Position numbers and translations under genes: made by a program. A model generated the notes under the pieces. That model worked only from the letters and a program-made list of their open reading frames with translations. It had not been told where the DNA came from and made no database searches. 64,000 nt of DNA from Lysobacter sp. Root494 (GTDB lineage: Bacteria > Pseudomonadota > Gammaproteobacteria > Xanthomonadales > Xanthomonadaceae): NCBI RefSeq assembly GCF_001427225.1, contig NZ_LMFH01000001.1:410330-474329 (forward strand), in the 5' to 3' direction. Position 1 is the stretch's first letter. Each line of letters begins with the position of its first letter. This document shows, in pieces, positions 15,438 to 23,645 of the stretch.

Positions 15438-17591
15438 ATGACGACGTTCCGATCCCTGCTGGCCACGCTGTTCACGAGCACGCTGCTGATGACCACTTCG
15501 CTTTCGATTGACACCGCCCACGCCGCCGACCTTCCGCAACCGCCCGACGCCGCGAAGAAGCCGCATGCCGTCAAGGCCCCGCACGGCGCCACGCGCAACG
15601 ACGACTACTACTGGCTGCGCGACGACACGCGCAAGAACCCGCAGATGCTGGCGTACCTCAACGCGGAGAACGCCTACGCCGACGCAGTGATGAAACCGCT
15701 GCGTCCGCGGCAGGACCAGATCTACCAGGAGATCGTCGCGCGCATCAAACAGGACGACAGCTCGGTTCCGTTCCGCGAACGCGGCTACTGGTATTACACG
15801 CGCTTCGAGACCGGCAAGGACTATCCGATCCACGCGCGCCGCAAGGACCTGATGACCGCGCCGGAGGAAGTGCTGCTCGACGTCAACACGATGGCCGAAG
15901 GCAAGGAATATTTCAGCGTCGGCGACTACGAGGTCAGCCAGGACAACCAGGTGATGGCCTGGGCCGAGGACGACGTCGGCCGCCGCCAGTACACGATCCG
16001 CTTCCGCAACCTCGTCACCGGCGATGTATATGACGACGTGGTCAAGGGCGTGTCGCCCAACCTCGTGTGGGCGGACGACAATCGCACGCTGTTCTACGTC
16101 GAGAACGATCCGGAAACCCTCCTCACCGTGCGCGTGAAGAAGCACGTGCTGGGCACCCCGGCCTCGCAGGACGAACTCGTCTACGAAGAGCACGACGACA
16201 GCTTCTACATGGGCGTCTCGCGCACCCGCGACGACCAGTACATCTGCATCGGCGTGAGCAGCACCGTGTCCGATGAAATGCGCTGCGCGCCCGCGGCGAA
16301 CCCGGTTGATTTCGCCGTGCTCGCACCGCGCGAACGCGACGTCGAATACGACGCCGACCACCACGGCGGACGCTGGGTGATCCGCACCAATGCCCCGGAT
16401 GCCAACGGCACGCCCGCCAAGAACTTCAAGATCGTCACCGCGCCGACCGGCTCGACCTCGCGCAAGGACTGGAAGGACTGGATCGCCGCGCGCGACGATG
16501 TCTACATCGACGGCTTCGAACTGTTCGACACCTTCACCGCGATCGCCGAGCGCTCCGAAGGCCTGGAGCGCGTGCGCGTGCTCAAGCCCGACGGCGCGTC
16601 CGAATTCGTCAAGGCGGACGAACCCGCGTACTCGATGGGCCTGGCGGTGAATGCAGAACCCGACACCGAGTGGCTGCGCTACAGCTACACGTCGATGACG
16701 ACGCCGAACACCACCTACGAACTCAACACCAAGACCGGCGAACGCAAGCTGCTCAAGCAGGATCCGGTGCCGGGCTACGACGCGAGCCTGTACGTGACCG
16801 AGCGCCTGTGGGCCACCGCGCGCGACGGCACGAAGATCCCGGTGTCGCTGGTCTACAAGAAGGGCTTCAGGAAGGACGGCACGGCCGCGCTGCTGCAATA
16901 CGGCTACGGCAGCTACGGCGCATCGATGGATCCTGGCTTCAACAACGGCGTGGTCAGCCTGCTCGATCGCGGCATGGTGTACGCCATCGCGCATATCCGC
17001 GGCGGCGAGGAAATGGGCCGCGCGTGGTACGAGAACGGCAAGCTGTTCAAGAAGCAGAACACCTTCACCGACTTCATCGACGTCACCGATTTCCTGGTGA
17101 AGGAAGGCTACGCCGCGAAGGACCGCGTCGCCGCGCACGGCGGCAGCGCCGGCGGCCTGCTGATGGGCGCCATCAGCAACATGGCGCCCGACCGCTACCA
17201 CGTGATCCTCACCGAAGTGCCCTTCGTCGACGTGGTCACCACGATGCTCGATCCGAGCATCCCGCTGACCACCAACGAATACGACGAGTGGGGCAATCCG
17301 GAGAAGAAGGAGTACTACGACTACATGCTGTCGTACTCGCCCTACGACAACCTGAAGGCGCAGGCGTATCCCGCGATGTTCGTCGGCACCGGCCTGTGGG
17401 ATTCGCAGGTGCAGTACTACGAGCCCGCCAAGTACGTGGCGAAGCTGCGCGACGTGGATACCTCCGGCCACACCGTGATCTTCCGCACCAACATGGACGC
17501 GGGCCACGGCGGCAAGTCGGGCCGCTTCCGCCGGCATAAGGAACGCGCGGAAATGTACGCGTTCATGCTTGACCAGCTCGGCGTGAAGTAA
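15438..17591 (+). CDS. S9 family peptidase, oligopeptidase B-like, secreted
   Basis: The 717-residue protein has a signal peptide (MTTFRSLLATLFTST to AHAA), then the typical OpdB N-terminus (PPDAAKKPHAVKAPHGATRNDDYYWLRDD). A seven-blade propeller and a hydrolase domain follow. The nucleophile is the serine of HGGSAGGLLMG, the Asp is in GTGLWDSQV and the His in DAGHGGKSGR. Oligopeptidase B cuts after lysine or arginine in short peptides. ATG 15438 is chosen over the frame start at 15321 because it begins the signal peptide. E. coli OpdB is cytoplasmic; exported forms like this are common in xanthomonads. Confidence 0.9.
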   Translation: MTTFRSLLATLFTSTLLMTTSLSIDTAHAADLPQPPDAAKKPHAVKAPHGATRNDDYYWLRDDTRKNPQMLAYLNAENAYADAVMKPLRPRQDQIYQEIVARIKQDDSSVPFRERGYWYYTRFETGKDYPIHARRKDLMTAPEEVLLDVNTMAEGKEYFSVGDYEVSQDNQVMAWAEDDVGRRQYTIRFRNLVTGDVYDDVVKGVSPNLVWADDNRTLFYVENDPETLLTVRVKKHVLGTPASQDELVYEEHDDSFYMGVSRTRDDQYICIGVSSTVSDEMRCAPAANPVDFAVLAPRERDVEYDADHHGGRWVIRTNAPDANGTPAKNFKIVTAPTGSTSRKDWKDWIAARDDVYIDGFELFDTFTAIAERSEGLERVRVLKPDGASEFVKADEPAYSMGLAVNAEPDTEWLRYSYTSMTTPNTTYELNTKTGERKLLKQDPVPGYDASLYVTERLWATARDGTKIPVSLVYKKGFRKDGTAALLQYGYGSYGASMDPGFNNGVVSLLDRGMVYAIAHIRGGEEMGRAWYENGKLFKKQNTFTDFIDVTDFLVKEGYAAKDRVAAHGGSAGGLLMGAISNMAPDRYHVILTEVPFVDVVTTMLDPSIPLTTNEYDEWGNPEKKEYYDYMLSYSPYDNLKAQAYPAMFVGTGLWDSQVQYYEPAKYVAKLRDVDTSGHTVIFRTNMDAGHGGKSGRFRRHKERAEMYAFMLDQLGVK

Positions 17592-17666
17592 TCCGCCGGA
17601 TGCGAGCGAAGTAGTTGGGCCCTGAAGTAAGCAGTTCGTCCTGAAGTAGGCAGCGCTCCCGCTCTT

Positions 17667-17700
17667 CCCCCTCCCTTTCGCCGAAGGCGAAGGGGGAGGG
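17667..17700. repeat. GC-rich imperfect hairpin in a 324-bp gene-free gap
   Basis: CCCTCCCTTTCGCC faces GGCGAAGGGGGAGGG across GAA. It may terminate the S9 transcript or be another dispersed repeat. The rest of 17592-17915 holds an ACGTGCGCTGCGCGCACG palindrome near 17742 and no gene. Confidence 0.45.
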
Positions 17701-17915
17701 CCGGGGAGGGGTGCTCCTAGCTCCGGCTGTTGCTGCTTCGTAACGTGCGCTGCGCGCACGAGCCACTCGTTCGCACGGGGTACGTTGAAACAGGCGTCTT
17801 CCCAACGCAGAGAGGGGACCTGGCGCGGTAAAAGGCAGGTTCCTCGCTGCGCTCGGGATGACAGCGGTAGCCGCACGCTAGCGATAGCCGCAGCGCCCCG
17901 CGCTACACTCCCCGC

Positions 17916-18182
17916 ATGAACCAGACACTCCGTATCGCCTTCATCGCCGCCTCCCTGGCCCTGCTGGCCGGCTGCGGCAACAAGGGCCCGTTGGTACTGC
18001 CGACGCCGCCCGCACCGATCGACCCAGCCACCGTCCCGGAAACCCCGGCGGAAGCCACGCCCGCAGAAACGCCAGCCACCGAGCCCGCGGTCGAAGGCAC
18101 CGAAACACCCCCGGCGGAAACGCCTGCAGAAACACCCGCCGAACCCGCGACACCGCCCGCCGATGACGACGGGAATGGCTGA
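17916..18182 (+). CDS. lptM: LptM-like lipoprotein (YifL family) with Pro/Glu/Thr-rich tail
   Basis: This 88-residue lipoprotein has a signal peptide and lipobox (LLAGC), followed at once by GNKGPLVLP, the family signature. In E. coli, LptM helps LptD form its correct disulfides in the LPS translocon. It lies directly before dapF, as yifL does in E. coli, which strengthens the call. Residues ~30-88 are a low-complexity repeat of TPAETPA-like units; this tail is longer than in enteric LptM (67 residues). Its end overlaps the start of dapF. Confidence 0.85.
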   Translation: MNQTLRIAFIAASLALLAGCGNKGPLVLPTPPAPIDPATVPETPAEATPAETPATEPAVEGTETPPAETPAETPAEPATPPADDDGNG

Positions 18183-19071
18183 AGCCGCTTCGTCGTCCGC
18201 CACGCCCGCAACGCACGGCGCGCGCGCGTTGCGCTTCAGCAAGATGCACGGCGCGGGCAACGACTTCGTCGTGATCGACCTGCGCGACGGCAACACCACG
18301 CTCGACGCCGCGCTGTGCCGCGTGCTTGGCGACCGCCACATCGGCGTGGGCTGCGACCAGATCCTCACCATCGAAGCACCGCGCAGCGCCACCGCGGTGG
18401 CGAGTTACCGCATCTGGAATTCCGATGGCTCGCTCGCGCGCCAGTGCGGCAACGGCGCTCGCTGCGTCGCCGCGTGGCTGCTGCGCGAAGGCACGGCAAA
18501 AGGCGATGCTTTCGAGGTCGACAGCCCGGTCGACACCCACCACGTCACGCGCCTGGCCGACGGAAGCTTCCACATCGCCATGGGCGTGCCGCGCTTCGCA
18601 CCGCAAGACGTGCCGCTGCGCGGCTTCGCGCAAATGCAGGACGAGTACACGCTGCAAATCGGCAGCGAGAGTTTCCGCTTCGGTGCCGCCTCGATGGGCA
18701 ACCCGCACGTCGTGCTCGAAGTCGCCGACATCGCCACTGCTCGCGTCGAAACCATCGGCCCGCTGCTGCAATCCCAATCCGTATTCCCCGATAGCGCCAA
18801 CATCGGCTTCGCCCAGGTCGAATCGCGTGACCGCATCCGCCTGCGCGTGTACGAACGCGGCGCCGGCGAAACGCTCGCCTGCGGCAGCGGCGCCTGCGCG
18901 GCCGCCGCGGTGCTGATGAAGCGAGGCCGCGTCGATCGCGAAGTCACCATCGCCTTGCCGGGCGGCGAACTGCGCATCGCATGGCCGCGCAACGATGCGC
19001 CGATCACCATGGCCGGACCGGCCGCCTTCGTCTTCGAAGGCAACTTCCTGACAGGAGCAGTGCCCGCATGA
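18163..19071 (+). CDS. dapF: Diaminopimelate epimerase
   Basis: The enzyme converts LL- to meso-diaminopimelate for lysine and peptidoglycan. Both catalytic cysteines are visible: C95 in [10 protein letters not shown] and C240 in [10 protein letters not shown]. The N-terminus proper is [17 protein letters not shown]. With ATG 18163 the protein has 302 residues, about 20 more than usual at the N-terminus; ATG 18175 is an equally possible start. Either one overlaps the lptM 3' end, so the genes are translationally linked. The stop overlaps the next gene's start as ATGA. Confidence 0.97.
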   Translation: MTTGMAEAASSSATPATHGARALRFSKMHGAGNDFVVIDLRDGNTTLDAALCRVLGDRHIGVGCDQILTIEAPRSATAVASYRIWNSDGSLARQCGNGARCVAAWLLREGTAKGDAFEVDSPVDTHHVTRLADGSFHIAMGVPRFAPQDVPLRGFAQMQDEYTLQIGSESFRFGAASMGNPHVVLEVADIATARVETIGPLLQSQSVFPDSANIGFAQVESRDRIRLRVYERGAGETLACGSGACAAAAVLMKRGRVDREVTIALPGGELRIAWPRNDAPITMAGPAAFVFEGNFLTGAVPA

Positions 19072-19742
19072 CAGACGTGACGGAAAAACTCGGCGCGCAC
19101 GAAATCGCCGCGTGGCTGCGGCGCCATCCCGGTTTCCTCAAGCAGTTTCCCGACCTGGCGCTGAGCCTCGTCGTGCCGCGCGACGAGGGCCCGGCCGCGT
19201 CACTCGCCAGCTACCAGCTCGACGTACTGCGCGACAAGAACCGCGAACTCGCGCGCCGCCTGCAGGAACTGTTCGGCAACGCGCAGGAAAACGAGCGCCT
19301 CGCCGTGCGCACGCACCAGCTCACGCTCGCACTGCTGAAGCAGGACAACGCCGCCGACACCTTGCGCGCGATGGCGGCCACGCTCAGCGAAGACTTCAAC
19401 GGCGACCTCGTGCGCATCGTGACGTTCGCGTCGGTGCCCGGCATGGAAGAAGCCGACTGGTTGCAGCACATTCCCGCCGATGACGCGCGCCTGCACGCCT
19501 TCCGCGACTGCATCGCCGACAGCGAACCGCTGTGCGGCCGCCTGCAACCGGAAAAGAACGCGGTGCTGTACGGCATCCGCGCCGAAGAAGTGCAGTCGAG
19601 CGCGCTGCTGCCGGTGCCGGGCGTGGGCCTGGTGGCGGTCGGCAGCCACGATGCGAACCGCTTCTTCCCCGGCATGGGCACGCTGTTCCTGCGCATGATG
19701 GGCGAGGCGCTGGGCGTGGCGTTGCAGAGGTATGTGCGTTAA
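19068..19742 (+). CDS. DUF484 family protein (YigA-like)
   Basis: The 224-residue protein has an N-terminal helical segment ([24 protein letters not shown]), a coiled-coil-like stretch (residues ~48-85) and a GAF-like C-terminal domain ([23 protein letters not shown]). DUF484 proteins lie between dapF and xerC in many gammaproteobacteria, as here; the biochemical role is unknown. ATG 19068 overlaps the dapF stop (ATGA), so the two are coupled. Confidence 0.92.
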   Translation: MTDVTEKLGAHEIAAWLRRHPGFLKQFPDLALSLVVPRDEGPAASLASYQLDVLRDKNRELARRLQELFGNAQENERLAVRTHQLTLALLKQDNAADTLRAMAATLSEDFNGDLVRIVTFASVPGMEEADWLQHIPADDARLHAFRDCIADSEPLCGRLQPEKNAVLYGIRAEEVQSSALLPVPGVGLVAVGSHDANRFFPGMGTLFLRMMGEALGVALQRYVR

Positions 19743-19752
19743 CGCTTTTGTT

Positions 19753-19996
19753 CGTCATTCCCGCGAAGGCGGGAATCCCGTCTTCGTTCTTGCTCGTCAT
19801 TCCTGCGAAAGCAGGAATCCAGCGACTTTGGTTTTGATGTGTCCGCATAGAAGCAAGAGCAGAGGCACTGGATGACCAGCGCTTCGCGCTGTGGAAAAGC
19901 GCTTCCTGCTTTCGCAGGAATGACGAGCAAAAGCAACGACAAAACAGGCAAGCAAAAGCGAAAGGACGAGATTCCCGCTTTCGCGGGAATGACGAG
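19753..19996. repeat. Cluster of four REP-like palindromes (two forward, two reverse)
   Basis: Forward copies at 19753-19779 and 19795-19824 and reverse copies at 19903-19926 and 19970-19996 fill the 271-bp gap between DUF484 and xerC. The set is nested as an inverted repeat. No gene is present. Confidence 0.8.
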
Positions 19997-20013
19997 CACA
20001 AACGGCGATCACC

Positions 20014-20889
20014 ATGTCCGCAGTTGAAGACTTCCTCGCCTACCTCGCCGTCGAACGGCAGATGTCCCCGCACACCCTCGACGCGTACCGTCGCGATCTC
20101 ACCGCCGTCGCCGCGTGGGCCGCCGACAAAGGCCATGGCGACATCGCCACCCTGCACACCGAACAGCTGCGCGGCTTCGCCGCCGACGAACACCGCCGCC
20201 AGCAATCGCCCAAGAGCATCCAGCGCCGCCTCTCCGCATGCCGCAGCTTCTACACCTGGCTGCTCAAGCACGGTCGCATTGCCGCCAATCCCGCCGCCTC
20301 GATCCGCGCACCCAAAGCGCCACGCAAGCTGCCGCAGGTGCTCGATCCCGACGAAGCCAAGGCGCTGGTCGAAGTTCCCACCGACGCACCGTTGGGCCTG
20401 CGCGATCGCGCGTTGCTGGAGCTGTTCTATTCCTCCGGCCTGCGCCTGAGCGAACTGTGCGCATTGCGCTGGCACGATCTCGATCTCGAAGACGCGCTCG
20501 TCACCGTGATCGGCAAGGGCCGCAAGCAGCGCAGCGTCCCGCTCGGATCGCACGCACGCAACGCCTTGCACGAATGGCGCGCCTTCACCGGCGCTACGAA
20601 CGACTCGCACGTCTTCCCTGGCCGCAACGGCGCGATCACCCCGCGCGCGATCCAGCTGCGCGTGCGCCAGCTCGCGCAGCAGCAAGGCCTGTTCAAGCGC
20701 GTGCACCCGCACCTGCTGCGCCATTCCTTCGCCAGCCACATCCTCGAATCTTCCGGCGACCTGCGCGGCGTGCAGGAACTCCTCGGCCACGCCGACATCG
20801 CCACCACGCAGATCTACACGCACCTGGATTACCAGCACCTCGCCAAGGTGTACGACGCGGCGCATCCGCGCGCGAAGCGGAAGAAGTAG
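20014..20889 (+). CDS. xerC: Site-specific tyrosine recombinase XerC
   Basis: XerC works with XerD at dif to resolve chromosome dimers. The 291-residue protein has the SAM-like N-terminal DNA-binding domain (residues 1-90) and the full catalytic set: R144, K168, H233, R236, H259 and nucleophile Y268. Its position after dapF-DUF484 and before hslV is the standard xanthomonad order, so this is the housekeeping enzyme and not a mobile-element integrase. Confidence 0.96.
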   Translation: MSAVEDFLAYLAVERQMSPHTLDAYRRDLTAVAAWAADKGHGDIATLHTEQLRGFAADEHRRQQSPKSIQRRLSACRSFYTWLLKHGRIAANPAASIRAPKAPRKLPQVLDPDEAKALVEVPTDAPLGLRDRALLELFYSSGLRLSELCALRWHDLDLEDALVTVIGKGRKQRSVPLGSHARNALHEWRAFTGATNDSHVFPGRNGAITPRAIQLRVRQLAQQQGLFKRVHPHLLRHSFASHILESSGDLRGVQELLGHADIATTQIYTHLDYQHLAKVYDAAHPRAKRKK

Positions 20890-20914
20890 CCGCGCAGTGA
20901 AGCTGATGACCCTT

Positions 20915-20970
20915 CGCCCCGCTTGCGGGGAGAGGGACAGCGTTGCGCAGCAACGCAGGGTGAGGGGCGG
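20915..20970. repeat. 56-bp direct repeat, copy 1
   Basis: This stretch is identical to 21124-21179. It contains two internal dyads: CCCCGCTTGCGGGG and GTTGCGCAGCAAC. It lies 25 bp after xerC. Between the copies is a related inverted segment (CTTCTCCCCGCAAGCGGAGAAG, with interruptions) near 21058-21085. Confidence 0.85.
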
Positions 20971-21123
20971 AGCACCGCGTTGCTATGCAGAAGAAGCAAC
21001 CGCAAGGGCGCCCCTCACGCTCCAAGGGTGCTTCCTCCGGCGCGTCGCCCTGCGGGCACCTTCTCCCCGCAAGCGGAGAAGGATGAGAGTTCCCCGCATC
21101 CATGTCGCCGTTTCATTTCCCCT

Positions 21124-21179
21124 CGCCCCGCTTGCGGGGAGAGGGACAGCGTTGCGCAGCAACGCAGGGTGAGGGGCGG
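21124..21179. repeat. 56-bp direct repeat, copy 2
   Basis: This is the second exact copy of 20915-20970, lying 170 bp before hslV. The 459-bp gap between xerC and hslV holds these repeats and no convincing gene. Confidence 0.85.
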
Positions 21180-21348
21180 TCGTGCAACCCTTCCCGCAGC
21201 CCTGCCTTGCAAACACAAGGTGAAGGAACACCCTCTCCACAACCCGTCGCGCACCATCGCGGCCATGCGCAAAAAAACGGCATGACTTCCCACCCGCTTG
21301 AACCCCAGCGCACCGCCCCCAATTCCGGTGGACCCCACGGAGAAACCC

Positions 21349-21900
21349 ATGGATCCCAGCCGCAACCCCGATGTCTTCCACGCCACGACGATCGTGTCCG
21401 TGCGCCGCAACGGCCGCGTCGCCGTCGCCGGCGATGGCCAGGTCACGCTCGGCCACACGGTGATGAAGTCGAACGCGCGCAAGGTGCGCCGCCTCGGCCG
21501 CGACAGCCAGGTGCTCGCCGGGTTCGCCGGCGCGGCCGCCGATGCATTCACGCTGTTCGAACTGTTCGAAGCCAAGCTCGAAAAGTACGGCCAGCTCACC
21601 CGCGCTGCCGTTGAACTGGCGAAGGAATGGCGTACCGAACGCCGCCTCGGCAAGCTCGAGGCGTTGCTCATCGTCGCCGACAGGGAAACCTCGCTGATCG
21701 TCGGCGGCACCGGCGACGTGATCGAACCCGAAGACGGCATCGTCGCGATCGGCTCCGGCGGCCCTTACGCACTCTCGGCTGCACGCGCACTCGCCGCGCA
21801 CACCGAACTCGATGCGAAAGCCATCGTCACCGAAGCGCTCAACATCGCCGGCGACATCTGCATCTACACCAACCGCAACATCGTGGTGGAAGAGCTATGA
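21349..21900 (+). CDS. hslV: ATP-dependent protease subunit HslV (ClpQ)
   Basis: HslV is the threonine peptidase of the HslUV (ClpYQ) heat-shock protease. The 183-residue precursor has a short propeptide; T14 in [11 protein letters not shown] becomes the catalytic N-terminal threonine after processing. Family blocks seen are [22 protein letters not shown] and [16 protein letters not shown] 21349 follows a GGAG site and is the first sensible start. hslU follows after 191 bp that hold a palindrome pair. Confidence 0.96.
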   Translation: MDPSRNPDVFHATTIVSVRRNGRVAVAGDGQVTLGHTVMKSNARKVRRLGRDSQVLAGFAGAAADAFTLFELFEAKLEKYGQLTRAAVELAKEWRTERRLGKLEALLIVADRETSLIVGGTGDVIEPEDGIVAIGSGGPYALSAARALAAHTELDAKAIVTEALNIAGDICIYTNRNIVVEEL

Positions 21901-21950
21901 AGTCCGAAGTCACAGTCATTGCAGCGCAGCTGTTGTCGCGGTTGCCGTTG

Positions 21951-22064
21951 CTTGTCATTCCCGTGAAGGCGGGAATCCAGTGACGTTGTTCCGCCCATAA
22001 ATTCCCGAAGCTCGAATCCAAAAACGCCAAGTCGCTGGATTCCCGCCTACGCGGGAATGACGAG
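21951..22064. repeat. Head-to-head pair of REP-like palindromes between hslV and hslU
   Basis: A forward copy lies near 21951-21985 and a reverse copy near 22030-22064, with ~45 bp between. Being inside an operon, the pair may alter the ratio of the two subunits. Confidence 0.8.
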
Positions 22065-22091
22065 CAAAAACTCCCGATTCCCGAGCCCACC

Positions 22092-23489
22092 ATGTCCCCC
22101 AAACCCGATACCACCTCCTCCACGATGACCCCGCGCGAAATCGTGCAGGAGCTCGACAAGCACATCGTCGGCCAGCACGCTGCCAAGCGCGCCGTCGCCA
22201 TCGCACTGCGCAACCGCTGGCGCCGCATGCAGCTCGCTCCCGAGCTGCGCGACGAGGTGATGCCCAAGAACATCCTGATGATCGGCCCCACCGGCGTCGG
22301 CAAGACCGAGATCGCGCGCCGCCTCGCCACGTTGGCGAATGCGCCGTTCGTGAAGGTCGAAGCCACGCGCTTCACCGAAGTCGGTTACGTCGGCAAGGAC
22401 GTCGAGCAGATCGTGCGCGACCTCGCCGACACCGCGGTGAAGATGTACCGCGAGCAGGCCAAGCAGCGCGTGCGCACGCAGGCCGAGGAGCGCGCCGAAG
22501 ACCGCATCCTCGAGGCGCTGCTGCCGCGCCGCGCGGTGACCCTGTTCGGTTTCCAGGGCGATCCGGAAGGCGTGCAGAACGACGACCCGCCGAAGGAATC
22601 CGAAGCCGACGACAAGACCCGCGCCAAGCTGCGCAGGCAACTGCGCGCGGGCGAGCTCGACGATCGCGAGATCGAGATCGACTTCGCCGTGAACGTCGGC
22701 GTCGACATCATGGCGCCGCCCGGCATGGAGGAAATGGGCCAGCAACTGCGGCAGATGTTCTCGCAGGTGGCCGGCGGCAAGACGCACAAGCGCACGCTCA
22801 CGATCAGGGCCGCCCGCACCCAGCTGATCGAAGAAGAAGCCGGCAAGCTGGTGAACGAGGAAGACGTGCGCGCCGCCGCGGTGGAAGCCTGCGAACAGCA
22901 CGGCATCGTCTTCATCGACGAGATCGACAAGGTCGCCCGGCGCAGCGACTCCAACATGGTCGGTGGCGACGTCAGCCGCGAAGGCGTGCAGCGCGACCTG
23001 CTGCCGCTGGTCGAAGGCTCCACCGTCAGCACCAAGTACGGCTCGGTGAAGACCGACCACATTCTTTTCATCGCCTCGGGCGCGTTCCATCTTGCCAAGC
23101 CGTCCGATCTCATTCCCGAACTGCAGGGCCGCTTCCCGATCCGCGTCGAACTCGGTGCGCTGAGCAAGGACGACTTCGTCCGCATCCTCACCGAACCCAA
23201 GGCCGCGCTGACCACGCAGTACGTCGAACTGCTCAAGACCGAAGGCGTCTCGCTCGAGTTCGCCCCCGACGCCATCGACCGCCTCGCCGAAATCGCCGCG
23301 ACGGTGAACGAGCGCCAGGAAAACATCGGCGCCCGCCGCCTGCACACCGTGCTCGAACGCCTGCTCGACGTCCTCAGCTTCGAAGCCCCCGACCGTGACG
23401 GTTCATCGATAACCATCGACCGCGACTATGTCGACAAGCACCTCAACGAACTGGTGAAGGATCCGGACCTGAGCCGGTACATCCTCTGA
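22092..23489 (+). CDS. hslU: ATP-dependent protease ATPase subunit HslU (ClpY)
   Basis: HslU is the AAA+ unfoldase partner of HslV. The 465-residue protein has Walker A (GPTGVGKTE, residues ~75-83), Walker B (IVFIDEIDK, near 275), the inserted I-domain between them, and sensor-2 arginine in [15 protein letters not shown]. The C-terminal tail SRYIL is the segment that docks into HslV and is intact. An imperfect, truncated copy of codons ~344-390 of this gene lies 6.4 kb downstream at 29575. Confidence 0.97.
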   Translation: MSPKPDTTSSTMTPREIVQELDKHIVGQHAAKRAVAIALRNRWRRMQLAPELRDEVMPKNILMIGPTGVGKTEIARRLATLANAPFVKVEATRFTEVGYVGKDVEQIVRDLADTAVKMYREQAKQRVRTQAEERAEDRILEALLPRRAVTLFGFQGDPEGVQNDDPPKESEADDKTRAKLRRQLRAGELDDREIEIDFAVNVGVDIMAPPGMEEMGQQLRQMFSQVAGGKTHKRTLTIRAARTQLIEEEAGKLVNEEDVRAAAVEACEQHGIVFIDEIDKVARRSDSNMVGGDVSREGVQRDLLPLVEGSTVSTKYGSVKTDHILFIASGAFHLAKPSDLIPELQGRFPIRVELGALSKDDFVRILTEPKAALTTQYVELLKTEGVSLEFAPDAIDRLAEIAATVNERQENIGARRLHTVLERLLDVLSFEAPDRDGSSITIDRDYVDKHLNELVKDPDLSRYIL

Positions 23490-23518
23490 ACCCTCAGTCC
23501 ACCTCCCGGCGGCTTCTC

Positions 23519-23621
23519 TTGCCCTTCGCCACGGGCGAAGGCAAGGGTACCCATAGTGCCGAGCACTGCTCGGCACGCTGTCGCTTCGTCATGTTCCACG
23601 GTGCCAAGCGTTGCCCGGCAC
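23519..23621. terminator. Inverted repeats between convergent hslU and res
   Basis: Three dyads fill the gap: an imperfect CTTCGCC/GGGCGAAGG hairpin near 23519-23546, a perfect 21-nt palindrome at 23556-23576 (GTGCCGAGCA, one base, TGCTCGGCAC) and a decayed version of it at 23601-23621. They could act as a two-way terminator. They also mark the left edge of the accessory island. No T-run is present. Confidence 0.45.
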
Positions 23622-23645
23622 AATGTGGCGATAGGTCATGTCTTC

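Noticed and set aside
15288-18392. 1034-codon minus-strand frame
   Set aside because: It lies opposite the oligopeptidase gene and lptM/dapF and is valine/arginine/alanine-rich with no domain.
20014-20889. xerC as the integrase of a mobile element
   Set aside because: It sits in the conserved dapF-DUF484-xerC-hslVU order and no attachment repeats flank it.
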